Positions 9,642-17,646 of a DNA stretch of 64,000 nucleotides are shown here, in pieces. The first letter of the stretch is position 1. Each line of letters begins with the position of its first letter. This DNA is from F23-D06 sp045132055 (lineage in GTDB: Bacteria > Bacteroidota > Bacteroidia > Bacteroidales > WCHB1-69), in NCBI GenBank assembly GCA_045132055.1, contig JBGURP010000027.1, positions 186,001 to 250,000 of the forward strand, read 5' to 3'. A program made the position numbers and the translations under genes. The notes under the pieces are model-generated. The model searched no databases and was not told the origin of the DNA. It saw nothing but the letters and a program-made list of their open reading frames with translations.

Positions 9642-10121
9642 ATGAAGCGAGAACAATTCATAGCCATCATTTCATCCGAGCAGGAGTCTTTGCGAAGGTT
9701 CCTGCTTGCCCTGTGCTGCGGCGACCGGATGGAGGCGGAAGACATCGCGCAGGAGGCGATGGTCAAGGCGTATATCGCCTCGGACCGCTTTGTGGAGCGA
9801 CATAAGTTCTCCACATGGCTGTTCAAAATCGCCTATAACACCTTTCTTGACCATAAAAGGCGCGTACATGGCTATTTTACGGACATAGAGGAGGCGGTGC
9901 AGGTGGCCGACGTGGCGCGCACTGACGATGCTTTCGCCTATCAGGATCTCTATGCAGCCATCGCCACGCTGCCTCTCAAGGAACGTACGGACATCCTCCT
10001 TTTTTACATCAACGGATATACGGTTAAGGAAATCGCAACCATTACCGGCAGTACTCAAATGGCTGTAAAACAGCATCTTTCGAGAGGCCGCAGTAAATTA
10101 AGACAAATTTTGGAACAATGA
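9642..10121 (+). CDS. ECF-type RNA polymerase sigma factor (module 1)
   Basis: 159-residue extracytoplasmic-function sigma factor. Region 2 is seen in the first half (AEDIAQEAMVKAYIASDRF and FSTWLFKIAYNTFLDHKRR), giving core binding and -10 recognition. Region 4 follows (LPLKERTDILLFYINGYTVKEIA...VKQHLSRGRSKLRQ), a helix-turn-helix for -35 recognition. The gene lies 8 bp after the DUF6249-like membrane protein and overlaps the next gene by 4 bp (ATGA). The overlap points to coupled production of the sigma factor with a membrane-bound partner, the usual sigma/anti-sigma arrangement. Confidence 0.9.
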   Translation: MKREQFIAIISSEQESLRRFLLALCCGDRMEAEDIAQEAMVKAYIASDRFVERHKFSTWLFKIAYNTFLDHKRRVHGYFTDIEEAVQVADVARTDDAFAYQDLYAAIATLPLKERTDILLFYINGYTVKEIATITGSTQMAVKQHLSRGRSKLRQILEQ

Positions 10122-10489
10122 AAGAGAAAACGATAGAAGAGATGTTCGCCCACTATCAGCCGGATTTGGGCGACAGCGGAGAATATATGGCGCACCTTAC
10201 CAAGAAGTTGGAGGCAGCGGAATATGCCAAGCAGTACAAGGCTGAACAAAGCAGACGCTATCGCCGCATGATGGTGCTGGTCTTCGTCGCGGGCGTGCTC
10301 ACCGGTGGCATCCTGATGCTTATCACGCTGATGCATCCCACATGGCTTGTGCCCGATTTTTCCGCCCCGACGCTTTCCACCTCGCTCTCATCGGTTTTCC
10401 CGAAGGTCTGCCTGCTGCTGGCAATATGCTTTATCAGTCTGGGCACCACGGGATTGGTAGGGTCGGTGGTGATGAACAAAAGACGGTAA
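10118..10489 (+). CDS. Small membrane protein, candidate anti-sigma partner of module 1
   Basis: 123 residues. The first 45 or so are charged and probably cytoplasmic (FAHYQPDLGDSGEYMAHLTK then KQYKAEQSRRYRRM). Two hydrophobic segments follow at about 49-69 and 87-115. The N-terminal FAHYQPDLGD...Y pattern resembles the short sigma-binding segments of other Bacteroidota anti-sigma-like proteins. Start and stop of adjacent genes overlap by 4 bp with the sigma gene. No family could be named with confidence, and the anti-sigma role is inferred from position and topology. Confidence 0.75.
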   Translation: MKEKTIEEMFAHYQPDLGDSGEYMAHLTKKLEAAEYAKQYKAEQSRRYRRMMVLVFVAGVLTGGILMLITLMHPTWLVPDFSAPTLSTSLSSVFPKVCLLLAICFISLGTTGLVGSVVMNKRR

Positions 10490-10495
10490 TTCCAT

Positions 10496-10523
10496 GTAGA
10501 GACGCGATTCATCGCGTCTCTAC
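10496..10523. repeat. Interspersed palindrome, copy 1 (GTAGAGACG family)
   Basis: A perfect inverted repeat with 13-bp arms (GTAGAGACGCGAT and its complement) and a 2-bp loop. It begins 7 bp after the stop of the preceding gene. The same outer sequence recurs at 14221-14250 and, less completely, at 36641-36662. It has no following T-run, so it is not a classic intrinsic terminator. Confidence 0.85.
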
Positions 10524-10539
10524 GATTTCGAATATTTTT

Positions 10540-10547
10540 TACTTTTG
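10540..10547 (+). promoter_or_regulatory. -7 element of the CDF transporter gene
   Basis: TACTTTTG, matching TAnnTTTG, ends 19 bp before the ATG at 10567 and lies just downstream of the palindromic repeat. Confidence 0.6.
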
Positions 10548-10566
10548 CCGCTCGAATTTTTGAAAC

Positions 10567-11472
10567 ATGAGCCGCGAAAAAGAGATTTATAAAGTGACCC
10601 TTTGGGGAAGTCTAGTCAACGCGTTGTTGATGGTGTTGAAGTTTTTGGCCGGCATACTGGGCAACAGTGCAGCCATGTTGGCCGATGCCGTCCATTCGGT
10701 GTCTGATTTCGTCACCGATATAGTGGTGATTGTTTTTGTGCGCATCAGCAGCAAACCCAAAGACAAATCGCACGATTACGGACATGGAAAGTTCGAGACT
10801 TTAGCCACTGCGATGATTGGGGTGGCATTGGCCTTTGTGGCTATCGGCATCCTGGTGAGCGGTGCAAAGCAGATCGCTTTCTGGGCTGACGGCGGACAAT
10901 TGGCACAACCCAGCCTGTTTGCCTTCTGGGCCGCCATTATCTCCATTGTGCTGAAGGAAATCATCTACCAATACACCAATCGCAAGGCGAAACAGCTTGA
11001 TTCAGAGGCAATGAGGGCTAACGCTTGGCATCATCGCAGCGACGCGCTTACTTCGATTGCAGCGGCAGTGGGTATCGGATGCGCCATCTTTTGTGGTGAG
11101 AAATGGGTGGTATTCGATCCCATCGCGTCTATTATTGTGGCGGCGTTTATCATCAAGGTTGCCTTTGATCTGATTCGCAACGCGGTGGACGAACTGATGG
11201 AAAAATCATTACCCGAAGAGGTGGAGAATGAGATTCTGGACATCGTGCGCTCCGTACAGGAAGTCTCTGAACCTCACGACCTTTGCACCCGCCGCATCGG
11301 CAACCGCTACGCCATCGAACTGCACATCCTGATGGACGGCGACCTGTCACTTAAAGCTGCCCACGACAAAGCCACAGAAATAGAAAATCTACTGAGGGAA
11401 CGCTACGGGGAGGAGACCCACGTTGCCGTGCATGTGGAACCTCTTGAGGCGATAACATCACCCCAAGACTAA
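10567..11472 (+). CDS. Cation diffusion facilitator (CDF) family divalent metal exporter
   Basis: 301-residue inner-membrane metal/proton antiporter. Six transmembrane segments lie within residues about 10-205. Metal-binding pairs are visible as HSVSD in TM2 and HHRSD in TM5, both of the HxxxD type usual for zinc-selective members. A C-terminal cytoplasmic domain follows (LMEKSLPEEVENEILDIV...HDLCTRRIGNRYAIELHILMDGD...HVAVHVEP). Its Cys and His residues are typical of the dimerising ferredoxin-like CDF tail. It is probably a single-gene unit with its own TAnnTTTG element. Zn2+, Fe2+ or Co2+ are likely substrates; the exact one is not determined. Confidence 0.93.
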   Translation: MSREKEIYKVTLWGSLVNALLMVLKFLAGILGNSAAMLADAVHSVSDFVTDIVVIVFVRISSKPKDKSHDYGHGKFETLATAMIGVALAFVAIGILVSGAKQIAFWADGGQLAQPSLFAFWAAIISIVLKEIIYQYTNRKAKQLDSEAMRANAWHHRSDALTSIAAAVGIGCAIFCGEKWVVFDPIASIIVAAFIIKVAFDLIRNAVDELMEKSLPEEVENEILDIVRSVQEVSEPHDLCTRRIGNRYAIELHILMDGDLSLKAAHDKATEIENLLRERYGEETHVAVHVEPLEAITSPQD

Positions 11473-11514
11473 GCCACATCTTCCAACCTATATCTGCCGG
11501 ATTCCAACACAGCT

Positions 11515-14115
11515 TTAAAACGTAATATTCAGCGAAATCCGGATGCCATTCTTCTGCCAACCCTTCAAATCTTTCGCGTAGGTAAGGCGGCGGACATAAT
11601 CGATCCGAAGTACTTCCAAGATATTCTCTATACCTGCGGTAATCTCCAAATACGGTGCTTTCCCCATTGGTGAGCAACCATCAGGAAATACATACAAGCC
11701 TGCCGTGCTCGCAGATGGGATATTTTTGGACGAGAGTCCGCCATACACGCCATTGAACGAGAGCACTTCGCGCAATTTCAGCCGATTCCAAAGCGGTATG
11801 CGGTTGAAAATCCACCCTTTCAGATGGTAAGTGGCATACAAGCCCACATATTTGTCCATGATAAACTCCATCGGCCGCATCAAACAGAAAGTTTTGGGTG
11901 TGAGGAATATCGAGCGGTTGCTCTGCGGGGTGAACAGCTTCGGGAACGGCACCCTGTTCCACACAATGCCTCCTTGCAACTCCGCATCAATATGCCCGAA
12001 AGCGGAGAGCCAGAACCGTTTCTCCACCGACAATTCCGTCCGATGGTACCAAGTCCGGCCATCCAGAAAACCGGTGGTGTGCGTAAGTTGCAGCACCGGC
12101 GCGTTTTTGGAGAACTTGAGGAGGTTGTCTTTCCCCGACTGGTTGTTGTAAATCCTCTCCCCTGGCGCCCAGCGTAGTTTAACCCCCCACTCCCAATTTT
12201 GGAAATCCGCCAAGCGGGTGGTGGTTCCATCCGAATTGATGCGATAGTAGTTCAGTGCTCCGGCGGCCTCGCAGTGCTCGTATTGCAGCCACGTGTCCAC
12301 ACTCACGCGACACGGCCACTCGCGCACATAACGCAGCTTGCCGCGACGGACGTACTGAGCCGCCGAAGCCAGCGTGTCCACCGTGTATGACATGAAGAAA
12401 TTGTCGCGGTCCATGTAGGTGAAACTCTGCCCCAGCATTTCCAAATCATAACTGGTACTGAGATACAAGGCATTCCGCGGAAACTCATTGAAATGACGCT
12501 CTTTCTTCACGAAACTGTGAATCAACGTGGCGTTGTACTTGATCCGCCAATCCGTGCAGCCAAACGCGAAATAGCCCGAAAAAAACCATCGATCATTCAT
12601 ATTGGCAGTTGTCATACCCCCCATCCTGAACCGAAGCCCCTCAATGGAATTATGGCTAATCATATTGTACACCGGACCGATGTCAAAGAGACTGTTTTTG
12701 CGTTCCTTGGTCGTAGAAATGTAGCCGGTGGTGATAATCTCCGCCGTTTTCTCCAGTGCCCTGAAGAACGGCAATCGGCGCAATTCGGTCGATATGCTGT
12801 CCAAAACAGACTCTTGGGCGGTCAAGGGTTCCGGTCTCATCTTCTTCCACTGCCAGTTCCGGTACCGCACATTGGCCGCCTCCGTCTCCCGACCCACCGA
12901 CGACAACGAATCCGGAATATTTGCTCCCATTTCATATTGATACCACAGCGTGTTTTGGCGGACATAAACCTGCTTCATCTTCTTTCGCTTAATCAAGGAA
13001 AAAGAGGCAAACGTCTGCGACGATTTCGGAGCCCAAAGATTGCTATCCACTTTCATAAAATCCTGTTCAACAACCAATTGCCGAACAAAATTCATATTGA
13101 TATTGACGGGCACATTGATGGCATATTTCTTTAGGGCGTAGGTGCTGTCGTTCACGATATACAAACGTCCAGTAAAGCCAAAGCTCTGACTGTTCACAGG
13201 GGAAAACGTGAGCTCAATGCAGGAGATGCTGTCCACCTCAACCGTGTCTGTGATAAAATAGTGGTAATATGTGGTAGCAATCGTGGAAGACAAGGGGCTC
13301 ACAAACTTGTTGAGCATCAATTCTATATCATTGTCAAAGATATTGACCTCAGTAAACATGGCTTCCAAGTTAGTGCCTTCCCCTTCCTGATCAAAAGTTT
13401 CATCCACGCCCTGCATTCGCCTGGCATACAAATAGTTCACATTTTTCCGTGGAGATTTCTGGTAATAGTGATCAGCCAAAGATTCCCGAAGAGAGAAGGT
13501 CAGCACCGGCATAGTGTCGGTCCTGATGGTATCCACATATTTTTCCAGAAAAGAGAGTTGCCGATTGAAGTTGTTCTTCTGGAAGTTCATATTGAATCGC
13601 CCGTAAGACATTACCATCTTCTTGTAAATCTTTGACTTATAAGAATCAACAGATTCAACACGATTGTCATTTTTGTGCTCTATCACCTTCTGCACCAACT
13701 CCACAGCAGGATTCCCTTTGCGCTTATATCTCTGTTTCCGTTTTTTGGAAACCACTACTTCCTGCAAATCCTGGGCTCTTTGGAGGTAGATATTGCGTTG
13801 CAGCTCAGTCCTCTTTACAATCAAAGTATCAGACGGATACAACGAATAACTGACAATCAGCGTGTCGGTGTTTGCAAAGGGCAGTTTATAGTTGCCACGC
13901 ATATTGGTGTAGGTTCCCATCGTTGTATGAAGCCACTGCAACCGGGCCATATAAACCGCCACGGTGTCGCCCTTTTCGTCCGTTGTGAAAACCCTCCCCT
14001 TCAGTTCCTGCGCCGAAGCCTGCCCGATGAGCAACCATATAAAGAGGAGCCACCCGACCATCCCTATCAGAACAGTCTGCAACCTGCTATGACGAAATCC
14101 TATTACGTTGCGCAT
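11515..14115 (-). CDS. DUF5686 outer-membrane protein with carboxypeptidase-like regulatory domain
   Basis: About 866 residues from the ATG at 14115, which opens a signal peptide ending in IGQASAQ. Residues about 30-110 form a carboxypeptidase-regulatory/CarboxypepD_reg-like beta domain (LKGRVFTTDEKGDTV...GTYTNMRGNYKLPF). A basic linker (SKKRKQRYKRKG) and the DUF5686 region follow, with aromatic-rich beta-barrel strands to a C-terminal Phe (LNITF), as expected for insertion by the BAM complex. An upstream in-frame ATG at 14196 would add 27 residues rich in Phe/Tyr before the signal peptide and is unlikely to be the true start. The family is widespread in Bacteroidota and its function is unknown. 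It follows thrS on the same strand after 140 bp containing palindrome copy 2. Confidence 0.88.
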   Translation of the reverse strand: MRNVIGFRHSRLQTVLIGMVGWLLFIWLLIGQASAQELKGRVFTTDEKGDTVAVYMARLQWLHTTMGTYTNMRGNYKLPFANTDTLIVSYSLYPSDTLIVKRTELQRNIYLQRAQDLQEVVVSKKRKQRYKRKGNPAVELVQKVIEHKNDNRVESVDSYKSKIYKKMVMSYGRFNMNFQKNNFNRQLSFLEKYVDTIRTDTMPVLTFSLRESLADHYYQKSPRKNVNYLYARRMQGVDETFDQEGEGTNLEAMFTEVNIFDNDIELMLNKFVSPLSSTIATTYYHYFITDTVEVDSISCIELTFSPVNSQSFGFTGRLYIVNDSTYALKKYAINVPVNINMNFVRQLVVEQDFMKVDSNLWAPKSSQTFASFSLIKRKKMKQVYVRQNTLWYQYEMGANIPDSLSSVGRETEAANVRYRNWQWKKMRPEPLTAQESVLDSISTELRRLPFFRALEKTAEIITTGYISTTKERKNSLFDIGPVYNMISHNSIEGLRFRMGGMTTANMNDRWFFSGYFAFGCTDWRIKYNATLIHSFVKKERHFNEFPRNALYLSTSYDLEMLGQSFTYMDRDNFFMSYTVDTLASAAQYVRRGKLRYVREWPCRVSVDTWLQYEHCEAAGALNYYRINSDGTTTRLADFQNWEWGVKLRWAPGERIYNNQSGKDNLLKFSKNAPVLQLTHTTGFLDGRTWYHRTELSVEKRFWLSAFGHIDAELQGGIVWNRVPFPKLFTPQSNRSIFLTPKTFCLMRPMEFIMDKYVGLYATYHLKGWIFNRIPLWNRLKLREVLSFNGVYGGLSSKNIPSASTAGLYVFPDGCSPMGKAPYLEITAGIENILEVLRIDYVRRLTYAKDLKGWQKNGIRISLNITF

Positions 14116-14220
14116 CGTGTAAAAATAATATTCTTCAACGCATATTTCCAACAAATATTGGTATGCAAAGAAACAAAAAAATAGGGACCATCGCAACGCG
14201 ACAGCCCCTGTGTTTGGTTC

Positions 14221-14250
14221 TGTAGAGACGGTGCATGCACCGTCTCTACA
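14221..14250. repeat. Interspersed palindrome, copy 2 (GTAGAGACG family)
   Basis: A perfect 30-bp palindrome with 15-bp arms (TGTAGAGACGGTGCA and its complement) and no loop, beginning five bases behind the thrS stop codon. Its outer ten bases match copy 1, and the inner bases differ but keep the pairing. That compensatory pattern suggests selection on the hairpin or recurrent spread. Confidence 0.87.
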
Positions 14251-14255
14251 ATGGG

Positions 14256-16193
14256 TTAATTCTCCAATTCCGCCTTGATGGCATTTTGGATGAGGGTGAC
14301 AAAATCGCCGAGCGGCATGGTACCGTCGTTGATGTTGCCGTGACGGCGCACGGAAACGGTGCCTTCTTCCTCTTCCTTCTCGCCCACTATGAGCATGTAG
14401 GGAACCTTGGCGGTTTCGGCGTCGCGGATCTTACGGCCGGTCTTCTCGCTGCGCTCGTCGATGTAGCAGCGGATATCCTGCTCATCCAAAGCGGCGCGTA
14501 CCTTCTGGGCATAATCCATGTACTTCTCGCTGATAGGCAGGATGACCACCTGGTCGGAGGTGAGCCACAACGGGAAGTTGCCGCCGGTGTGCTCCAGCAA
14601 CACGGCCACGAAACGCTCCATGGAGCCGAACGGGGCGCGGTGAATCATCACCGGACGCTTCTTTTGACCGTCGGCATCCGTGTATTCCAGTTCAAAACGC
14701 TCCGGCAGGTTGTAATCGACTTGGACAGTACCCAACTGCCACTCACGGCCGATGGCGTCCTTCACCATGAAGTCGAGTTTCGGACCATAGAACGCGGCCT
14801 CGCCCTCTACCTCAACAGTGTTCAGGCCTTTCTCAGCAGCAGCCTCGATGATGGCGCGTTGTGCCTTCTCCCAATTCTCGTCGGTACCGATGTACTTCTC
14901 TTTGTTGTTGGGATCGCGCAGGGACACCTGAGCCTTATAGTTTTCGAACTTCAGCGTCTTGAAGATGTAGAGGATAATATCGATAACCTTGCAGAACTCC
15001 TCTTTGATCTGGTCTGAAGTGCAATAAAGGTGGGCATCGTCCTGCGTAAAGCCACGGACTCTCGTCAAACCGTGCAACTCACCACTCTGCTCGTAACGAT
15101 ACACAGTGCCGAACTCCGCGAGACGAAGCGGCAGCTCTTTGTAGGAGCGCGGACGAGCAGCAAAAATCTGGCAGTGGTGCGGGCAGTTCATCGGTTTGAG
15201 GAAGAACTCCTCTCCCTCTTGCGGCGTGGTAATCGGGCGGAAAGAGTCCGCACCGTATTTTGCATAGTGACCAGAGGTCTTGTAAAGATTCACGTTACCG
15301 ATATGCGGAGTGATAACCTGCTGATAGCCATATTTTTTCTGTACTTTACGCAAGAACTGCTCGAGGCGGTCACGCAAAGCGGCACCCTTGGGCAACCACA
15401 AAGGTAAACCTTGTCCCACCAGCGGTGAGAAGGTGAACAATTCCATCTCACGACCCAACTTGCGGTGGTCGCGCTTGGCAGCCTCTTCGAGAAGGGCCAA
15501 GTATTCGTCCAATTCTTTCTTCTTCGGGAAAGTGACAGCATAGATACGGGTCAGCTGTTTGCGCTTCTCGTCGCCACGCCAATAGGCACCGGCCGTCTTC
15601 AGCAACTTGATAGCCTTGATGGCAGAGGTGTCGTGCAAGTGCGGACCACGACAGAGGTCAGTAAACGGACCGCTCTCGTAGAAGGAGATTTGGCCGTCTT
15701 CCAAACCGTCAATGAGCTCAAGTTTGTACTCGTCGCCTTTCTTCTGGAAATAGTCGAGCGCGTCTGCCTTGCATACCTCGCGGCGCACGAACTGGATCTT
15801 CTGAGAAGCCAATTCCTTCATCTTCTCCTCGATTTTCGGAAAATCGTCGGAGGATATGGTATAGTTCATAAAATCGATGTCGTAGTAGAAACCGGTCTCA
15901 ATGTGCGGTCCGATACCGAACTTCACGCCCGGGTAGAGCGCCTCGATGGCGGCGGCCATCAAGTGGGCGGAGCTGTGCCAGAAGGTGTCTTTACCTTCGC
16001 GGTCGTTCCAAGTGTAAAGCGTGAGGGAAGCGTCCTCATTGATGGGTTTGTCAAGTTCCACCATTTGGTCATTCACCTTGGCCACCAAGACGTTACGGGC
16101 CAGACCTTCACTAATGCTTTGGGCCACCTCATACGGGGTAATGCCCTGTTCAAATTCTTTTACTGAGCCATCAGGCAGTGTAATTTTTATCAT
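14256..16193 (-). CDS. thrS: Threonyl-tRNA synthetase
   Basis: Class II synthetase of 645 residues that charges tRNA-Thr. The order is an N-terminal TGS domain (about 1-60), the SAD editing domain with HSSAHLMAAA, then the catalytic core. The core holds the zinc-site motif MNCPHH and motif 3 (PVMIHRAPFGSMERF), and the C-terminal anticodon-binding domain begins near SDQVVILPISEKYMDYA. Length and domain order match full-length bacterial ThrRS. It appears to be a single-gene unit, with a TAnnTTTG element about 40 bp upstream and palindrome copy 2 behind its stop. No obvious T-box or operator hairpin was recognised in the short leader. Confidence 0.97.
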   Translation of the reverse strand: MIKITLPDGSVKEFEQGITPYEVAQSISEGLARNVLVAKVNDQMVELDKPINEDASLTLYTWNDREGKDTFWHSSAHLMAAAIEALYPGVKFGIGPHIETGFYYDIDFMNYTISSDDFPKIEEKMKELASQKIQFVRREVCKADALDYFQKKGDEYKLELIDGLEDGQISFYESGPFTDLCRGPHLHDTSAIKAIKLLKTAGAYWRGDEKRKQLTRIYAVTFPKKKELDEYLALLEEAAKRDHRKLGREMELFTFSPLVGQGLPLWLPKGAALRDRLEQFLRKVQKKYGYQQVITPHIGNVNLYKTSGHYAKYGADSFRPITTPQEGEEFFLKPMNCPHHCQIFAARPRSYKELPLRLAEFGTVYRYEQSGELHGLTRVRGFTQDDAHLYCTSDQIKEEFCKVIDIILYIFKTLKFENYKAQVSLRDPNNKEKYIGTDENWEKAQRAIIEAAAEKGLNTVEVEGEAAFYGPKLDFMVKDAIGREWQLGTVQVDYNLPERFELEYTDADGQKKRPVMIHRAPFGSMERFVAVLLEHTGGNFPLWLTSDQVVILPISEKYMDYAQKVRAALDEQDIRCYIDERSEKTGRKIRDAETAKVPYMLIVGEKEEEEGTVSVRRHGNINDGTMPLGDFVTLIQNAIKAELEN

Positions 16194-16231
16194 GATAAAC
16201 AGTACTTGTTATTCGTTTCGCAAAAAGTCTG

Positions 16232-16239
16232 CAAAAGTA
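16232..16239 (-). promoter_or_regulatory. -7 element of thrS
   Basis: Reads TACTTTTG on the minus strand and matches TAnnTTTG, about 40 bp before the thrS ATG. Confidence 0.58.
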
Positions 16240-16272
16240 CAAAAAAAGTGTCAATGAAACAAGGGTGGATAA

Positions 16273-17625
16273 TCAATATCTACCACCTGTCAATCTCAAA
16301 TAACGGTTATTTTTGATTTGAAGATCTATTAAGGCATCCGTTCGTTGGTTCTTTGCTTGTAGATGGAGTGTCTGCGCTTCAAGAAGTTCGGACACCGGAA
16401 CAAGTCCGGCATCAAAGTTCGTGCGGGCAGCCTGCAAATTGGCTTGGGCATCGCGCACCGTTGTCTCGGCCAACTCCACTTGGCTGCGAGCCTCTCCGAT
16501 ATTGCACCACGCCTGACGGGTTTCCAACATCATCTTCTCCGTAAGGTCATTACGCTCATTTTCCGCTTTCCGAATAGCATAATTCTGCTGTTTTATTTTG
16601 TGAGCCGTCTCCCACCAACCGGTCAACGGCACTTTCATGGTTGCGAAAACCAACGCATTGGCGGTAGAACGATCGAATACCAGGTTGCCGTATGAGGCAG
16701 TCGCCCCCACAAGAATATGAGGCAAACTCTCCCCTATGGCCATTTCTTTCTTCAGTTCCTCGGCTCTCACCTGCAAATCTAATAGTGCTCTCTCCGTCCG
16801 ACCGTAAACGGCGTTTGCTATCTCAACATCCGTAACGGTGTCATAGGTTGGCATTTCCTCCGGAACCGTGTCCGCAAGGGTCAGATTCTCATCATATTCC
16901 AGCCCAATCATCTGGCAGAGCAGCATGGTGGAAAGTGTGATACCGTTCTCCACTTTCAGCAGGTTAGAGCGCATCTCATTTTGTTTGAGGGTCACTTTGA
17001 GGATGTCATTCCGGGTCACCAGCCCTGCATCTGCAGCCGCATTGACATCACGATTAAGCGTATCCAAAAAAGTTATAGCCTGTTGCAGAGTGTTTCGTTT
17101 TTCAGTCAAAGAGACAATCTGCCAGTATGTTTCCTCCACCTGTTGCAAGACTTGGTCGATGGTAAGTTGGCTTTTTCTGAATGCGGCCGCCACTCCGACA
17201 TCAGCCATGTCGTTGCCTTTGACGATCTGTCCGCCCATGAACACGGGTTGCACAGCCGTGGCACCCACTATCATACCGTTCTCACAAAGGGACAGACGGT
17301 CAGGTAAACCCATTGCTGCACCATACTCGAAATAGAGATTATGGAGCCATTGCCGTGTGGTCGCGTTGTCAATGTCATCGATGCCGTACTCAATGAGCGG
17401 TTTCGCTGCGTCATACACGCCCGCCATAGCGCTCACCTGCGGAAAGAATTTTGTCCGCGCCTGCTTTTTCACCTCCTGGGCCGCTCTCACGTCAAGCCAA
17501 GTGTTCACCACTGCAGTGTTGTTGCGCCTCGCCAATACCTTGCAACTGTCAAGCGTGAGCCTTTGCGCCCCCGCGTGCCCCAGCGCAAACATGATGATCA
17601 TTACCAATATCCAATATTTTCTCAT
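16273..17625 (-). CDS. TolC-family outer-membrane efflux channel
   Basis: 450 residues. A signal peptide (MRKYWILVMIIMFALGHAGA) is followed by the long helical repeats of the OEP/TolC fold (LTLDSCKVLARRNN...; LDLQVRAEELKKEMAIGE; QAQANLQAARTNFDAGLVPVSELLEAQ). The last of these is the conserved tail of each OEP repeat. It forms the outer-membrane exit duct of a tripartite pump. It is the last gene of a five-gene operon after the RND pump (21-bp gap), adaptor, lipoprotein and TetR regulator. Confidence 0.93.
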   Translation of the reverse strand: MRKYWILVMIIMFALGHAGAQRLTLDSCKVLARRNNTAVVNTWLDVRAAQEVKKQARTKFFPQVSAMAGVYDAAKPLIEYGIDDIDNATTRQWLHNLYFEYGAAMGLPDRLSLCENGMIVGATAVQPVFMGGQIVKGNDMADVGVAAAFRKSQLTIDQVLQQVEETYWQIVSLTEKRNTLQQAITFLDTLNRDVNAAADAGLVTRNDILKVTLKQNEMRSNLLKVENGITLSTMLLCQMIGLEYDENLTLADTVPEEMPTYDTVTDVEIANAVYGRTERALLDLQVRAEELKKEMAIGESLPHILVGATASYGNLVFDRSTANALVFATMKVPLTGWWETAHKIKQQNYAIRKAENERNDLTEKMMLETRQAWCNIGEARSQVELAETTVRDAQANLQAARTNFDAGLVPVSELLEAQTLHLQAKNQRTDALIDLQIKNNRYLRLTGGRY

Positions 17626-17646
17626 AATCCTTAACTTTCAAAAATA

